The notes under the pieces: model-generated
Seen by the model: the letters and a program-made list of their open reading frames with translations, nothing else
Told to the model about the DNA's origin: nothing
The model's database searches: none
Assembly (NCBI GenBank): GCA_013115125.1
Contig: JABANN010000003.1
Coordinates: forward strand, 1-64,000
Direction of reading: 5' to 3'
From: Perkinsus olseni
Taxonomy: Eukaryota; Perkinsozoa; Perkinsida
Length of the DNA: 64,000 nucleotides
Program-made: the position numbers and the translations under genes
Part shown: positions 36,191-48,800 of the stretch, in pieces
Layout of the letters: each line of letters begins with the position of its first letter
Numbering within the stretch: the first letter of the stretch is position 1

Positions 36191-38491
36191 TTACCGATGG
36201 CCGTTGTGACGTTTATGGTTCTTGTACGCTTTGAAAGGGAAATCTATAGATTTTTCTATTCGCCTTGCTGGGTACAGCCAATTGAAGAAGATACACATCA
36301 TTCTCGAGAAAACTACCATCAGGACGCAAATCTGAGAAGAACTCCAGTGAACACCAAAGCTGATACTCGTTGCACTTCATGCTTGAGAGGTGATCTGCAG
36401 CTATGTACATCATTACCTTTCCAAGGGCTGGACCAGTGGTGTGCATCAGCTTGATTCTTTGCTTTAGAGTCATATCCGGGGTGTCCATCACCTTCTTATA
36501 CACATCAGCCGTTCGCCGTGCAACATCGTTCCAACTGTACATCTCAGAGACCTGATAGATGTGCCAGCGTTACGCAAGAAGAGAAGCAAACGCTTACCTT
36601 TAGATGCTGGTCCCACCGATCACGATACGGGACGTCTTCTGTGATCGTCTCTGATACTGCTTCTATGAATTTCTCTGCATTTGGTGGGCACAAGCGTATC
36701 ATCGAAGGCGGCAAAACTTCAGGTACACCACCGACATCAGTAGAAACAACCTAAGTTGACCTTTCTCAAGCGAATGGAACACGGCTCAACGACGACGCGC
36801 CGGTAAGTGCCAGAGGGGAACTCCAAGCTCCCATACTTACGCAGAGCCCGCAGCTAGCTGCCTCCACAATGGCGATGCAAAAGGCTTCAGTGAGGCTGCA
36901 GTTGAGGAAGATATCCCCTCGAAGCAGAACGTCCCGAACTTGCGAGTGAGGAACCTGAAGTCAGCGATCGTCATGATGACGCGGACCAACGAAGGATAAT
37001 ACCTTCCCCAGTAACTCTGTCCTGTCGTGTAACTTATACCGCTCCAGCATCTGCTCAATGTCCATTCGCTTCGGCCCCTCGCCAGCAATGATCCAGTGGA
37101 CCTATCGAGACAATACTTCTACGCAGAGTTCAAGATGGGTGGCATATCACATGAGGGAACCGCCGACTAATTTCTGGCATCACGTCGATGAGGATGTCGA
37201 TTCCTTTTCGGAAAGTGAGCCGCGATACCACCACAATAGACACCTGCGAAGACCCGACTGTTCGGAAACTCGGTCAGTGACTCCGAAGCGCCCCTTCTGA
37301 CAGTCCGCGGGATAGGAAGAGAAGGAGCTCACTGAGTCATGCTGTAATGGGCCAACCCTCGGGGATGGGTTTGGTGTAAAACGAGAAGCATCAACAGCGT
37401 TGGGTATCACCTGCCATGAAAGCGCCGAAATCATTGACCTATCCCATATCTCCTCTCAACTATACTACGCTAACATCGTCCGGCCTTATCGCTGCCCGAA
37501 GAATTAGGTTCTCCTTATTGGTATGCGATACACAAATGCAGTGGTGAACCTGGCAAGATATCGAAGAATATGATAGGCACCTATCCTCGTATATGCTCAC
37601 ATCCGTGAGGAACACTTTCAGCACTTTGTTGATCGCTATGCAGGCCGCGTCTCCAAAACCGAACAAACTGTGATCAGTATAAACCTGGCACCGGCAGAAA
37701 TAGGAAATCAGACAATGATGACGAGCACTTACAGTCTTATAGCCCATCGTTCGCGCGTGAAAACACATCTCCTGGCACAGTGCAGAGGTTGCTTGATGGC
37801 CGTGCACCTAAGGAGACATCTCATCACAGTGGAGCGGGTACATCTGCTTACTATATCGATACGCTCGCGGATTAGAATCTGTCGCATGAGACCAAAGTAT
37901 GTAATAAAAGCTGGGAGGGTACCTAAATCGGGTTATCAATACCGATGCAAGTCTGATAGCACCCTGTCGCCTACATTGGTCCACAAAGGTTTTGTAAGGG
38001 AGATAATATGCTTTCAAACCATTCGTCATGTATCTGACCTAGCAAAGTCACCACATGAATCGGTCTCTACTCGCGCGCACAAGCTGACTGACCCCCTAGT
38101 GCCTTACTCCCATTCTATCCCCTCGGTAATGGGTGATGACTATGACGTAGAAACCCAGATCCATAAGGCACTGACTGAGCTGATAGATATGCATTTCCAC
38201 GCCGCCTGATAGGAGAAGAAGAAAGTGACCATCCAACGTCTTGCCCCTGGACGAGGAAGTTTCCTCGGTTGCTCGCTGGCAGCGCTTGCTCCCAGCAACT
38301 AGGATGCGGAGCCCGGGCGGGACAGTTTTGGACACGAACCGTTCCACATTTTTACCCAGCCCCGGGTAGAAAAAGTCCGATACCATGGCCACTCGAGGCC
38401 CCTTTAAGTGCCGAGACCGGTGCCTGCGATGCTGTACCTGAGCTCTAGGCGCATCTTCACCGCGCACACTGACCATTAACGCAAAAACCAT
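36191..38491 (-). CDS. PIG-A homologue, catalytic subunit of GPI-GlcNAc transferase
   Basis: PIG-A (GT4 glycosyltransferase) transfers GlcNAc from UDP-GlcNAc to phosphatidylinositol on the cytosolic face of the ER, the first step of GPI-anchor synthesis. The first exon has [14 protein letters not shown], joined over an intron to [20 protein letters not shown] and [16 protein letters not shown], the PIG-A N-terminal signature. Then [63 protein letters not shown] and [15 protein letters not shown] follow. The E-x7-E catalytic motif appears as [17 protein letters not shown] (near 36850-36900), next to [32 protein letters not shown] and a C-terminal hydrophobic exon ([20 protein letters not shown]) with stop 36191-36193 match the membrane anchor of PIG-A. 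Introns are short. The N-terminus before RVAMVSD is longer and more basic than usual. Confidence 0.93.
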
Positions 38492-39357
38492 GCAGGTTCA
38501 GCAGACAACCAAGACGAGAAAAGGAAAGCTCAGATTCGAACCTTATACTACCGTTTCAACACGGCAGTTTTCCATAGTGCAATCGTTAGGGCAGTCATGG
38601 CTCGATTTCTCCCGTGATGAGGAAGGTGAAGATTCCGTGGACATTTCCGACAAAAAAGCTGCGGAGGAAGCCCCGACCACTCGATACTAGCCCGCGAATA
38701 CCCCCTCGTTCGCACTACACCTCCTCGATCAGCAAAAAAAATAATACTGTAACACAACAAATGCAGAACAGAGATACGTCTCCCTTGTAGCTGGCATCAC
38801 TACCTTCTAGGAGGCCGCTGCGATGTTATGAGAAAAATAGCTTATACAACCCACACTCACACCACAGTTGCTTCCAGTTACTGATGGTCCTATGAAAGCC
38901 GCTGCAAGTAGGCAGGAAAAATTATGAATGACCAGTGTATAGCAAGCCAAATATATAACTGTGAATCTCTACCGTGTTCCGCATACGAGCGAGAGGTGGC
39001 TAAGCTGCAAGTTTACCATTTTGAGTCTAGACAAACAGAGCTTCGGGTCTTGCGACTCAGATGTTGCAGCCACCTTCATAGAAGTTAGCTTCACACGAGT
39101 AGACATACCTACGATATACAAGAATGAGGTTGTCATCATGAGCAATCGGGGAGAAATGTAATGCATGATTCCACAATCGGCTTCATCACAATACGGCCTA
39201 GCGATTGTACGCAATACGACTCCAGTCACAGGGAGAGCGAGCGGCTCAAGGCCCGACATTCCTGCAAACAGCCTCGACACTGCTGTGAGCATTTTTTCCC
39301 CGACCGCCCCACTGTGGCACCAAAGTTTTATCTCAAGTTGCGGGCCTGCTCCTGTTA
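38492..39357. other. Intergenic region upstream of PIG-A
   Basis: No supported gene is seen. A long minus-strand frame (to about 39397) lacks an internal pattern and overlaps the 3' part of the next gene. Confidence 0.4.
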
Positions 39358-40021
39358 TTACTCTTTCGCTATGTGTCCAACGCTCAGAATCCCGCATAGA
39401 GCAGCGAGCGCTACAACCGTGCAGATGGTTGTGAAAGTGGCGCCCTCATCCTTCCCTAGAATTATCGCGCCCGCGAGAAGTTCAGACATGACCAGTACCT
39501 GATAACAAATCACGAGGCAGGTGGTTGATCTGTGACCTGTACTACATGAGAGAACAAGAACATCACATAGAAGCGCTTGGCCTCATACAAGGACCCGCGA
39601 GCTAGGATGCCATCGGCACCCGTTGCCATTAAGAAAGCAGCAGTTATCAGCCCGGAGTTCCTAATGAGAGTCTGGTGAGGGAACTGTAATGATGCATCCA
39701 GGATGACCGCCCTGAGGGAAAATAGATGCTCGTACGGAAGCCAGATAGAAAAGCAAGCAAGCTTGTAAACGACAAACGCATGGTATTCCAGATTCGAGAG
39801 CAAGTGATCGAGGCCCCACCCTCCTACCCAATCGCCGTAGCGATTCCCAGAACCACCAGGAAGATGGAGTATCCCCTCAATGGCGTAGGGACAGGCCTGG
39901 GAGGTGCTTGCAACAACAGATAATGCAACGTCTCATCGACGTGGCGAGGAGAGTTACAGAGCACGTCTGCAGGCTGCAACAAAGGCATTTGCGAGCTCCG
40001 TCCAGAAGATATAGTCGGCAT
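39358..40021 (-). CDS. Small polytopic membrane protein, unidentified
   Basis: The first exon starts MPTISSGRSSQMPLLQPADV and ends in a hydrophobic span, GYSIFLVVLGIATAIG, followed by a good donor (gtagga). A middle exon contains NSGLITAAFLMATGADGIL and RFYVMFLFSHVVQ, the latter directly before a gtcaca donor. The last exon reads VLVMSELLAGAIILGKDEGA and TFTTICTVVALAALCGIL, with stop 39358-39360. At least four membrane spans in about 200 residues are predicted by eye. The phase across the first intron fits only one of two frames, so 24-30 residues there are uncertain. I cannot assign a transporter family. Confidence 0.5.
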
Positions 40022-40410
40022 TATGGTACAGGAAAGCTTGTAATAACTAACACATACTAGCTTCTGATGTGATTGCAGAAGACAACACAGAGAGCAACAA
40101 CGGCCAACGGTTTCTACACGTACATGCCGTGGCCTTCAGTTTCGCCCGCGAGGGTGTATCACCGCGTCACTTCGAAGGGGGACACTGACGTACACGGTGG
40201 GTCGAGACTTCCTCCCACGCTGCTGCATATCGATATTTTCTCTAGTGCCGAGTAGTATCGCCTACGACTTGGAATGCGCACAATAACTAGACCTTCTTTT
40301 ACACATCACATCAGAAGTTGACTCTGCTCCGCTTCGTCGGCATTGTGTTGCAAGATTCGAAAATTAGTTAAACGCTGAGTTATAGTACCACATATTTGGT
40401 GTTGCTTGCT

Positions 40411-40834
40411 ATGTCGTCTTTAGCACAGCGGATATCCTCCACGGTAGCGAAGCGAGTAGTAGCTTCCCCAGAACCGGCCCCGCTAGCAATATACTGTAAG
40501 TTCGGGTGATCTGAGGTGTCATGCATAGTCCGGCCTGCCCGTATCCCGATCTCGAGCCTTCGGTATCTCCAGATTCGAGTACGGGCTATTGATTGCAGTA
40601 GCGTGGAGGGAATGACGTCACACGCTGAGTTTAGGCTATAAGAAGCACTTCATGAGGCAGCAGCAGATTAAGGAGAAAATCAAGGGCCTACAGAACCCGC
40701 AGAAGGCCGACTGCGGACCACTGGGAGAGTATAATTTGCGATTCGCCGGGTGTCTCGAACGCTTCCGTCACAGGTGGTGGCGATGGTTCCGAGATAGGAG
40801 AATCCGCATCAAGAAGCGGAAGCAGTATATATGA
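40411..40834 (+). CDS. Short protein with mitochondrial-presequence-like N-terminus, unidentified
   Basis: ATG at 40411 starts MSSLAQRISSTVAKRVVASP, rich in Ser/Arg/Ala and lacking acids, like a mitochondrial targeting peptide. A donor (gtaagt) follows APLAIY. A later exon reads GYKKHFMRQQQIKEKIKGLQ, then NPQKADCGPLGEYNLRFAGC. The C-terminus is either a basic stretch RWWRWFRDRRIRIKKRKQY ending at 40832-40834, or, if an intron with a gtctcg donor is used, an acidic Gly/Ser-rich tail (GGDGSEIGESASRSGS). I cannot choose. It may be a mitochondrial ribosomal or ATP-synthase-associated small protein, but this is a guess. Confidence 0.35.
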
Positions 40835-40961
40835 GCAATTGAATAACAAGCCCATGTACGTTGTTTCTGTTCCCTGTTGTCGTTCGCGTTGGGGCTCTCG
40901 ATCGGTTAGTTTTCCGGTATCTGCAGTACTGTCCAACTCCCTGTTATCGTCTTCCACGGTG

Positions 40962-42429
40962 ATGAGTTCACCTGCTACCCGTAATCTGTGCTTAACAATT
41001 CCCAATCGGGTCACCGCAACTGCCAGCGGGGCCGTGAGGAATCTGTCGACCTCGGCGCCGAGATTTTACACGCAAGAGGAGATTAATACTGCGCAAAACT
41101 TCTTCCAGCTGATGATGGATGGTAATTGAGGCAAGGGATGGGCTGACTATGTGACTTGTTGGGCAAACCAATATTCTTTAATTCAGGCGACATCACTGGA
41201 GCTGCTAAACTCGCGGAGCCCCAAGCGAAAACACTCGGTATGGGCGTAGAGGAGTTCATGGCTAAACAGGCTAGCGAACGAGCATACCTTATTTACAGGT
41301 GATAATGGGTGACTTAGAATGTGGGAGTTCTGCCTAATAATTCAGACTCCGGAGGGCTCTCTGAAGCTTGAACTATTGGTCATCCATATAGCTGTCACAT
41401 GTGTCGCAGTAGTGATAGACGTCAGGTTTTCCTCATCGGAGCGCCAAGAGGCAATCAGGCTCGCTATGGACGGTGAAGGCTTCGATCAGGGACTGACTGA
41501 GGAAGAGCGACAAGCGAATACTTCAGGTGCGGGGCACGGCTCCGCGCAGTAGCTCCGATAAGACCGTTTTTTCTTGAACTACGAACTGCCGTTTCTCCCT
41601 CGTGACCACGAGTTCTACCCGGCGGAGTAGTACTGCCAGCTGTCATAGGTCTCCGTTTGGACTCACAAGGCAGCAATCTGCACATTTGAGGTCGTTTCTT
41701 TCAGCGTCCGGTATGGCTATGTGCAAGCCTGAGCTTATCCACGAGATCTTGGAGTCGGAAGGAAATAAGTTCTGGCTGCCGCTTTGCGAAGAGCATTACA
41801 ACAGGATCCAACAGGGTAGTCCGAGTCGGTTGGATTCGCTGGTTACATTTTGCGGTTCAGTTATCAAGATGTGCCGCACATCTCTGGCGTTTGGCGATGT
41901 CTGCCCTGCGCCTACGAGGGACTATCAGCTGCTAGGACGCTCCTATCCCTCCAGGATTATGCTGGGGAAGAGCGGCGCTGTTTTGCAGACGTGAGCAGCT
42001 AATTCCAATCTATTCGTGGAGTGGATGTTGAATCATAGATTTGCAGGTACATATCGCGTCTCATGGCCGGGTCGCGGTCGTTCTCTCCACAAGCTATGGC
42101 AAACCATGAGGCCGCTTCTCAGCTATTTGACACGCAACTTCGTGGTTTGGGACCGGCAGATGGGCCGCTGGAGAAGCCCGATGCGGATCAGTCGGATCGG
42201 TTAGAGGAATTTAAGGAGTGGGCGGAGCAAAGGGAAGAAGCCGCACAGAAACATCAGCGACTCGTGAGTTTTTCTGCCGCTGGATCACGCTGGGGAAGTC
42301 ACTAGCCATCAGTTGCTTCACCTGACATGCGACGTCTCTCGATACATGCTAGCACCGCCCGAGGGCCGAGCACTCATGGAGCTTGCGAAGCTGGTGATCA
42401 CTCCAGAAGATGAGAAGGAGAAAGCGTAG
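40962..42429 (+). CDS. Hypothetical protein with mitochondrial-presequence-like N-terminus
   Basis: The first exon starts MSSPATRNLCLTIPNRVTAT and continues ASGAVRNLSTSAPRFYTQEE. The basic, Ser/Thr-rich lead with RNLSTSAPRF resembles a cleaved mitochondrial presequence. Further exons, joined by introns of about 45-55 nt, are helical and charged: DITGAAKLAEPQAKTLGMGV, FSSSERQEAIRLAMDGEGFD, CKPELIHEILESEGNKFWLP, EGLSAARTLLSLQDYAGEER, AMANHEAASQLFDTQLRGLG and RLEEFKEWAEQREEAAQKHQ. The final exon, LLHLTCDVSRYMLAPPEGRA, stops at 42427-42429. No known domain is recognised. The all-helical make-up suggests a structural mitochondrial subunit of about 300 residues. The open frame also extends upstream of 40962, so the boundary with the previous small gene is uncertain. 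Confidence 0.55.
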
Positions 42430-42804
42430 GATTAGGCAGCGGTAATGCATCACTATCAGCGCAAACTTCTCCTCTTAGGTATACATCCGGAGTCATCCAG
42501 TCGACTTTGGATATGATGTAAATTACTGTTCATTCAAGTGTTTCTCAGTGATATCCCTGTATGTCGTGTTATTGAGTAATCTGACTCGTTCCAAAGGAGA
42601 GGTTGACGCCACCTCCGAAAACTGCAAAACTCCCTTCACTTCCGAGCTTCTTGTGGGGAAACTCAGTTGTCTTTCCTCTCGTTGACCATCGTTGACTCAC
42701 TCTCTGAAGAATTAACTAGAGAGCAATACTTCAACACTACAAGGGTCTTAGTCACAACACTTCACAAGCATCACATTCGGCTTTGGTGTTCATGCAGTAA
42801 GAAA
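42430..42804. other. Convergent intergenic region
   Basis: Two genes end toward each other here. A plus-strand frame over 42667-42867 partly overlaps the 3' exon of the channel gene antisense and is not accepted. Confidence 0.5.
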
Positions 42805-45800
42805 CTAGCTAGAAAAGTTCGGAGGACCAATGATGAACACCCGATCGTCCGAGTTCAGCAACGTTGACATTGGCGGGAAGGTGAAGACGTACGACCTGAA
42901 AACCCGAGAGTAACCACTCATCGAAGCTTTCCGTCCCTTGCTTCAGCTGGGCGTTCTTCTCTGAGTCCGGTGAGAAACTCAAAGCTGCATACGAACTTTG
43001 TGGCTGACGTCGATATAATCCCAGAGGGACGCACCTGAAAGTTCCAACACCCCACGATAGACTGGTAAACGTACCCGCCGATGTTACCCGCCGCTGACGA
43101 GGTGTTTGAGGAGGTCACCAAAAGTCGCTCCGGCGATTCGTAGCGGGTCGCTGGAAGCAGCAATCTGTTCCCTTGTCTCGCTCGGCATGTTAGATTTGGC
43201 GAAGAACGCGTTCTGTGGGATGGCGGTTCCTCTAATTGCAGTGCTGCTCCAGTGCTTACCAAGCGCTCGTTTTTCCAGGCCTCGCTCAGGTCAACCAGTT
43301 CAACGCACGGCTGTATACCCGAGTTCGGCTGGTCGCCGTAGAAATCGAGGCCTGCAGAATCAGTCACTCGCCTGCCTTTGCCACCATGTATTCCTACCTC
43401 CATCAATCATGAGGGACGCCATTATTCCTGCGTCGACGAGGATATCGGAGAGGACTGGAGATCTGAGCGTGGATGAGCGGTTTGTCAACGGTGAGCGCAT
43501 CGTAGTACCTGCTGATGGCTGGGAAGAGTATGGATTCAGAGATCACATTGCCCATGGCGAACTCGGGTGAGTCCATGTGAAACAGGTTACCCCTGAGGAC
43601 GTGCTGATGTTACTGTGGCTCGAGTCCTGTTGTGTGAGGTGCTCTAGTACTTCACTCCTTCAGAAGGCCACCAGGAGCTCTCGTCCAGGAATGACAGACA
43701 TGTAACGTCCTGGAGGCATGTGATTATGGACTGAGAGGTATTTCTCCAGATGATCTACGTCGCAGTTTCTCCTACACGGCTGACGCGCACTGCCTCGGTA
43801 CCATCTTCGCTGAACATTGACGCCACTGAAGTGCGCCTCCCAGCTCCCGTCGAGCTGGAATCCAGGTCCCTCGTATTGCAGCGTCCAGAACTCCTGGATT
43901 GGTGAGGGCATCAACAGCTTACTGTATTGCTTAGGACTGCTATTACTTCACCTTATCTTTCACGTGCTTTATCTCATGCGTCGTCAGGGCCGATATGAAG
44001 TCTTGGGGAGGAGGACGCGCACTCGAACCTGCAAACGCAAGTCAAGCGCGGGAATCCCTACCAGTCAGGCAGTACCGGGAGGGTTCGAAAACCGATTTGC
44101 CGGACCAGGCAGGGATGAACGGCTCGGACCACGCGCAACCCCAGGCCAACTCGAGATGCTGGTTAGGACGGCTACAACGTCGGCAGCTCCGACACCGGCA
44201 CGGGCGAGGTCCTCTCGTGAAGTTGGGCTCCCAAGAACCTCAAGAAACAGCTAACTCTCATACGCCCCTTTCACTGAGAGCGTACCCATGCAACCCTTCC
44301 GGCGAATTCGGAGAGTTCAGCAATCGAGCCTTCAGTATTCGGAGAGAGGACCACACACTTGGTCTTCGCGCTACCCTTGCTACCTGGGGAAAGTATCAGG
44401 AAGTAGACAGTATGCTCGGAAGAGTACTGAAGATTGTCCGCAAGAAGCAGGGCAGTCCATTTGGCCAACCAACAACAACGACCAGGCTCGGACCGGTAGC
44501 TGTGAAGCCTAGCGCTCCGGACGGATCGAAGATACTAAAATTGAAACTGAGAGCGAGCGACCTTGTATGGGCGAACGCTCGCGGCGATACGGTTGCCCAC
44601 TCTGGGTCATCTCCCATTCGACCTTCAAGCGTACTAGTCAGCTCCGGAAAGGCCTCGAGAAAGTCTTCGAAGATAATGCGTGATTTGTCAACTCTGTAAA
44701 CGGGCTGCAATCTCAACCTTGTGGCTCCACTGACGAACTGAGGTCACCGAACAAGTTGGACGATTCTGGAGAGCCGCATACGTTCTTCCTCTGCTCGATG
44801 AGTAAGCCACGCTTTTCGGCCCCCTGCGCTATCGCGGTGGGCAGAGACGCCCTCGATGGGAATGGATTATTTTGCAGACCGTCCTTTCGTTGTTTCACAA
44901 TGGAACCTAAGGAACCCTTCTACTGTATGATGACATCCAGGCTACCGTCAGCAAAGGCTGATGACTCACCGCGGAATCTCCTAGATGGTGACGCTTCACC
45001 TGGAGGGAGCATGTGGTCAGAACAAGTCATGCCAGTAAAAAACCTACCTTCAGTACCCGAAGGTCGCCTCGTCGTGGTGCCCGAACTCGATTGAGGCGAG
45101 GGGCCGAATATCTATAACAATGGACCGTACACGATACTTGGCACTCGCCGCGCTGTGCCCCACGCTCCCCATGGATCTGACTGCCTTCAGCGCTCTCCGC
45201 CCTGTCGTAAAGAAGGTGTTCTGTCTTCGTAGACCTGCAAGACTCTTGGAGAGTGGAGGCGAACAAAGTATAGCACCTTCACCTCTCCTCTTGCTGCTAC
45301 CTCCGGCCCCACCAGTTTGCCCATCCGCGAGACCTGCGATGCAATTAATCTGGGCGTTGCTGAGAAACTTTGTACCACCTACCCATGTGAGCTAGCCTAT
45401 CGGACATATCCCGGGTCAGTACAGCTCCTGCGCTAGCCTAAAAAGACTTGGCAGGGCATACTAGTGATGAAACAGCAGTACGGATCGCTTCTTCTTCGTT
45501 GTGCCCTCTGCCTGGTCTTCCGATACCTCTGACACACTCTCCGGCATTCCAGGTATCCTGTGCACAGCTTCGCAGAAAATCAGAAGCTTTGCTGTTGCTT
45601 ACGGGAATACTATGGGCTCATCTCCACTCGAATACCGCCTGGTGCCACGACTCTCGCCTGTGATCGAACACCCTCCCAGAGTAGTTCCCTAGTTTCTCAC
45701 GTATGCTGGCTGTATCAGCATGGTGGCGTTCAGGAGACCGTGTCTGAGCCCGAAAGGGGCTCCATACCGCTGCAAGCTCGAATCAAATTACCTCATCAAC

Positions 45801-48800
45801 CTCAGTAGCCGTTATTATGTGCGGAGGTCCAGTTTGTGAACTGCCAACGGCGGCCATGGCGCAGCACCAGCCTTCCCGTGAGGTCCTACGCCGACACATC
45901 ATCATTTTCTCCTTGCATCCGAAAGCGTGCGGGGATGAACAGCCTCATCCTGTCTCGATCCAGCTCGCTCCAGAATGGTGATTCTGAGACAGTTCGGTAG
46001 TTCAGCCCTGTGAAGTTGTGTGATAAGACTAGGAGGAGGCTTGCTCTTCAAACTCACCCAGTGCTTGTATCTCTAGAGCCTTTCTCGCGCTCGAGGCGAG
46101 GATGATCAAACCATCAGCGGCGGTTAACTCTTGTCCAGCAGGATTCAGTAACATGTGCCCTGAGCTTCGAGTGCTGATAATGCGGCTGCGACCGTTCCGC
46201 AACTTACCTGTCGATGCCATTCTATCTATGCCGAAGAGGCAGACTCTCGAGTGGTCAGCGAGTAGAAGTAAGAGCTCCTCATACTTGTACGGAGGCATGG
46301 CAGTGGCCACAAACGGCGGGCAGGTGATTCGATACACACACATAAAGGCACCGTGAAGGTACCTCACATGTCGAGCTCATACGCCACATGGCGGAGGGTG
46401 CTCACTCTTTGAATCCGGGAAAAAGGGGTGATTCTGGACTTTTTGCGGAGGCGCCGGATCTGATACGTGCCTCGTATCTACTCGCGATGTGGCGAACTCC
46501 CCTTCCGATAGCTGATATTATTCTCGCTCACCGCTGCCATTTGAGTATCCAGGGAAACTCGCTCAGCATCTTGTGAGATGGTGCGCCCACAGGGAGGGCA
46601 AGAGACTTGAACATATTACAGAAAAGCGTAGAGAACCTTCTCTGGGAGCTCAAACGAGACAAAGGGGTGAGCTACTTAACCCTGGGCACCCACTGCAAGT
46701 CTTGGCCATTATCTTGAGCATGAGGTCGTGCCTGCTGGTAACTTGTTCCGCGCCCATATCCAACACTTGTCGAGAAGAATCTGATAATTCTCCGGCGACC
46801 TGGATTGTTCACTGAGATTCCTACCCTCCCTCAACAGGTGGCACGAAAGACCGAACGCCTGGTCCCAGAACTTTCGAACGTGCAAGCATCGCACGACGCT
46901 GCGATGGTCCTCGGAAACTTGCTCAGAAGAGAGGGGAGTTGCTGCCTGAGATTCCGGATTCTATCAATCGGGCAACCGAGAGTAGGCTGACCTCGCCAGT
47001 GCCGCATCGACGGTCGCTGAAGACGATAACAGCTCCCACCGCATCCCAACGAAGCTTGCAGAGGTCTTGGGACACTCCACTAGCGGTATCGCCAGCTTTG
47101 ATGCAGAGTCTTATCCCTGCCCAGTGGCACGTCAATAGAGAAGGTCAATCTGTAGGCTACCGAATTTTGACAACGCGTCTGAAACAGTTTCCTCGAAGTC
47201 CTTAACGGGTGAGGTGGTGAAGACGACGACATTGCGACAGTAAAGCGTATCTACAAGCAACGCGAGGCAATCGAGGGATCCCTGAGGAGGATCTCGCGAA
47301 ATCCACCACAACCTACGGCCGTGGGCGAGTTCCCAGATGAAGGTGTCGAGCTCGTCAGCAGACAGCCCTCCCGCTAGAAGAAGTACGAACTTTCCATCAA
47401 CACCAAGAACCTTTCGCGACGGGATTACCCCTGAATATCGCAAGAACACGTAGTTGGTGAGAGTCCCCCACTGCTGGAAAGCTTTCAATAATACCAATTT
47501 GGCCCCGTGGCTGACGTATCAAATAGCCTAGCTCCCGAATTTGAGCCGGTATGAATATTACTACAATTCCGATGGCGTTGATACACAGCAGCCGCCCGAA
47601 GCCCGTGACTGAGAGAAGAACACCTCGCGGAGTAGTCGCGAGGGTCTCAGACCTGGGGCAAAATCACCGTACCCAACTGTCGAGAGAGTGACCACAAAAA
47701 AGTAGACATAGTCAAAGAACCTGATCATACAGGCCAAGAAGCTGTTGGTCGATTCCGAACCCGCATTACGCAGTGAACTCTCCCTTGAGGCCAGCGGGGG
47801 CCTCCTCGTTGAACATAGCACCAGAGAAGGTGAAGATGATCCCAAGGACTCCAAGAGAGATAGATACGATCTTGAGCGTGATTTCGGAAGTTGAGGTCGC
47901 AATGCGTTCAAGTGTACGGTGTAGGCCATAGAGCCGCATGAACCTCATATACCCGTATCTACGTTTGATGATGTGGCACGAGGTATAAGCAGTGACTACT
48001 ACAACGAGAGGTAATCCTCTGGGTCAATGGCGAGGCCCCAACGGACAAAGAGCATGAAGAGCGGCATGGTGAAAATGTCCAACACCGTGGAGAGCCGCTG
48101 GCATGCAAAGTCGTGTGACTCTTCAAAACAGCACTCCGGCCTACTTTAATCCACTTGAATTTCTCTCGGGCGGTAATCAGCGATACGCAGAAGTCGATGT
48201 TGACAATCCATAGAAACACTCTCTCAACTGGTACGTGCCAGTCGGGTATCTTGGTTCACGTGAGAACACTCTCAGTTGCCGCACAAAGAAAGACCTACCC
48301 TATCCGTAAGCCACTTGCATCTCCACTCGTAGCCAATCAGAGCATGTATGAAGGTCGTCTCATAGGAACCGCGATCGCAGACCTGGGCAGCCTCAGGATT
48401 GAGATACGCTATGCTTCTAGGAGAGCACCTCATCTCTGTAGAGGTACTTTGTGAAATGTACGTAGAGCGCGCACCAAAATACTGTGATGAGGAGCCTCTG
48501 CAGCAGGAATGCCTTCGACTCCACCAGGGCCTTAAATGATCATTCACGGTGACAAGCACTTCGCGTGACCCTCGTGAGGTGATGCCTCACTCGTACATGT
48601 AGCATTCCTTGGATATCTCCTGAACTTATCAGCGACATGAGCTCCGCCCAGATTCTCCGCCAAGTATTGGTCCCAAGCTCTCGGAAAGATTCCGCTGAAT
48701 AGCATGGCGCTATATGGCCGTCAACGTCAGCAGGTATTACCGTGAGGACCCCTTTCGAAGAAGGGATTCCACTGCTGAGTTCCCGATCTCAAAGGCTCCT

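Noticed and set aside
40688-41014. 108-codon minus-strand frame
   Set aside because: It is antisense to two plus-strand genes with presequence-like N-termini and has no recognisable domain.
42667-42930. Small plus-strand gene starting MMNTRSSEFSNVDIGG
   Set aside because: It is antisense to the last exon of the Slo-like channel, whose SDDRVFI motif is a better explanation.
43995-44699. 234-codon plus-strand open frame
   Set aside because: It lies antisense inside the potassium-channel gene. Its composition is Arg/Pro/Gln-rich without pattern, as expected from a shadow of coding sequence.
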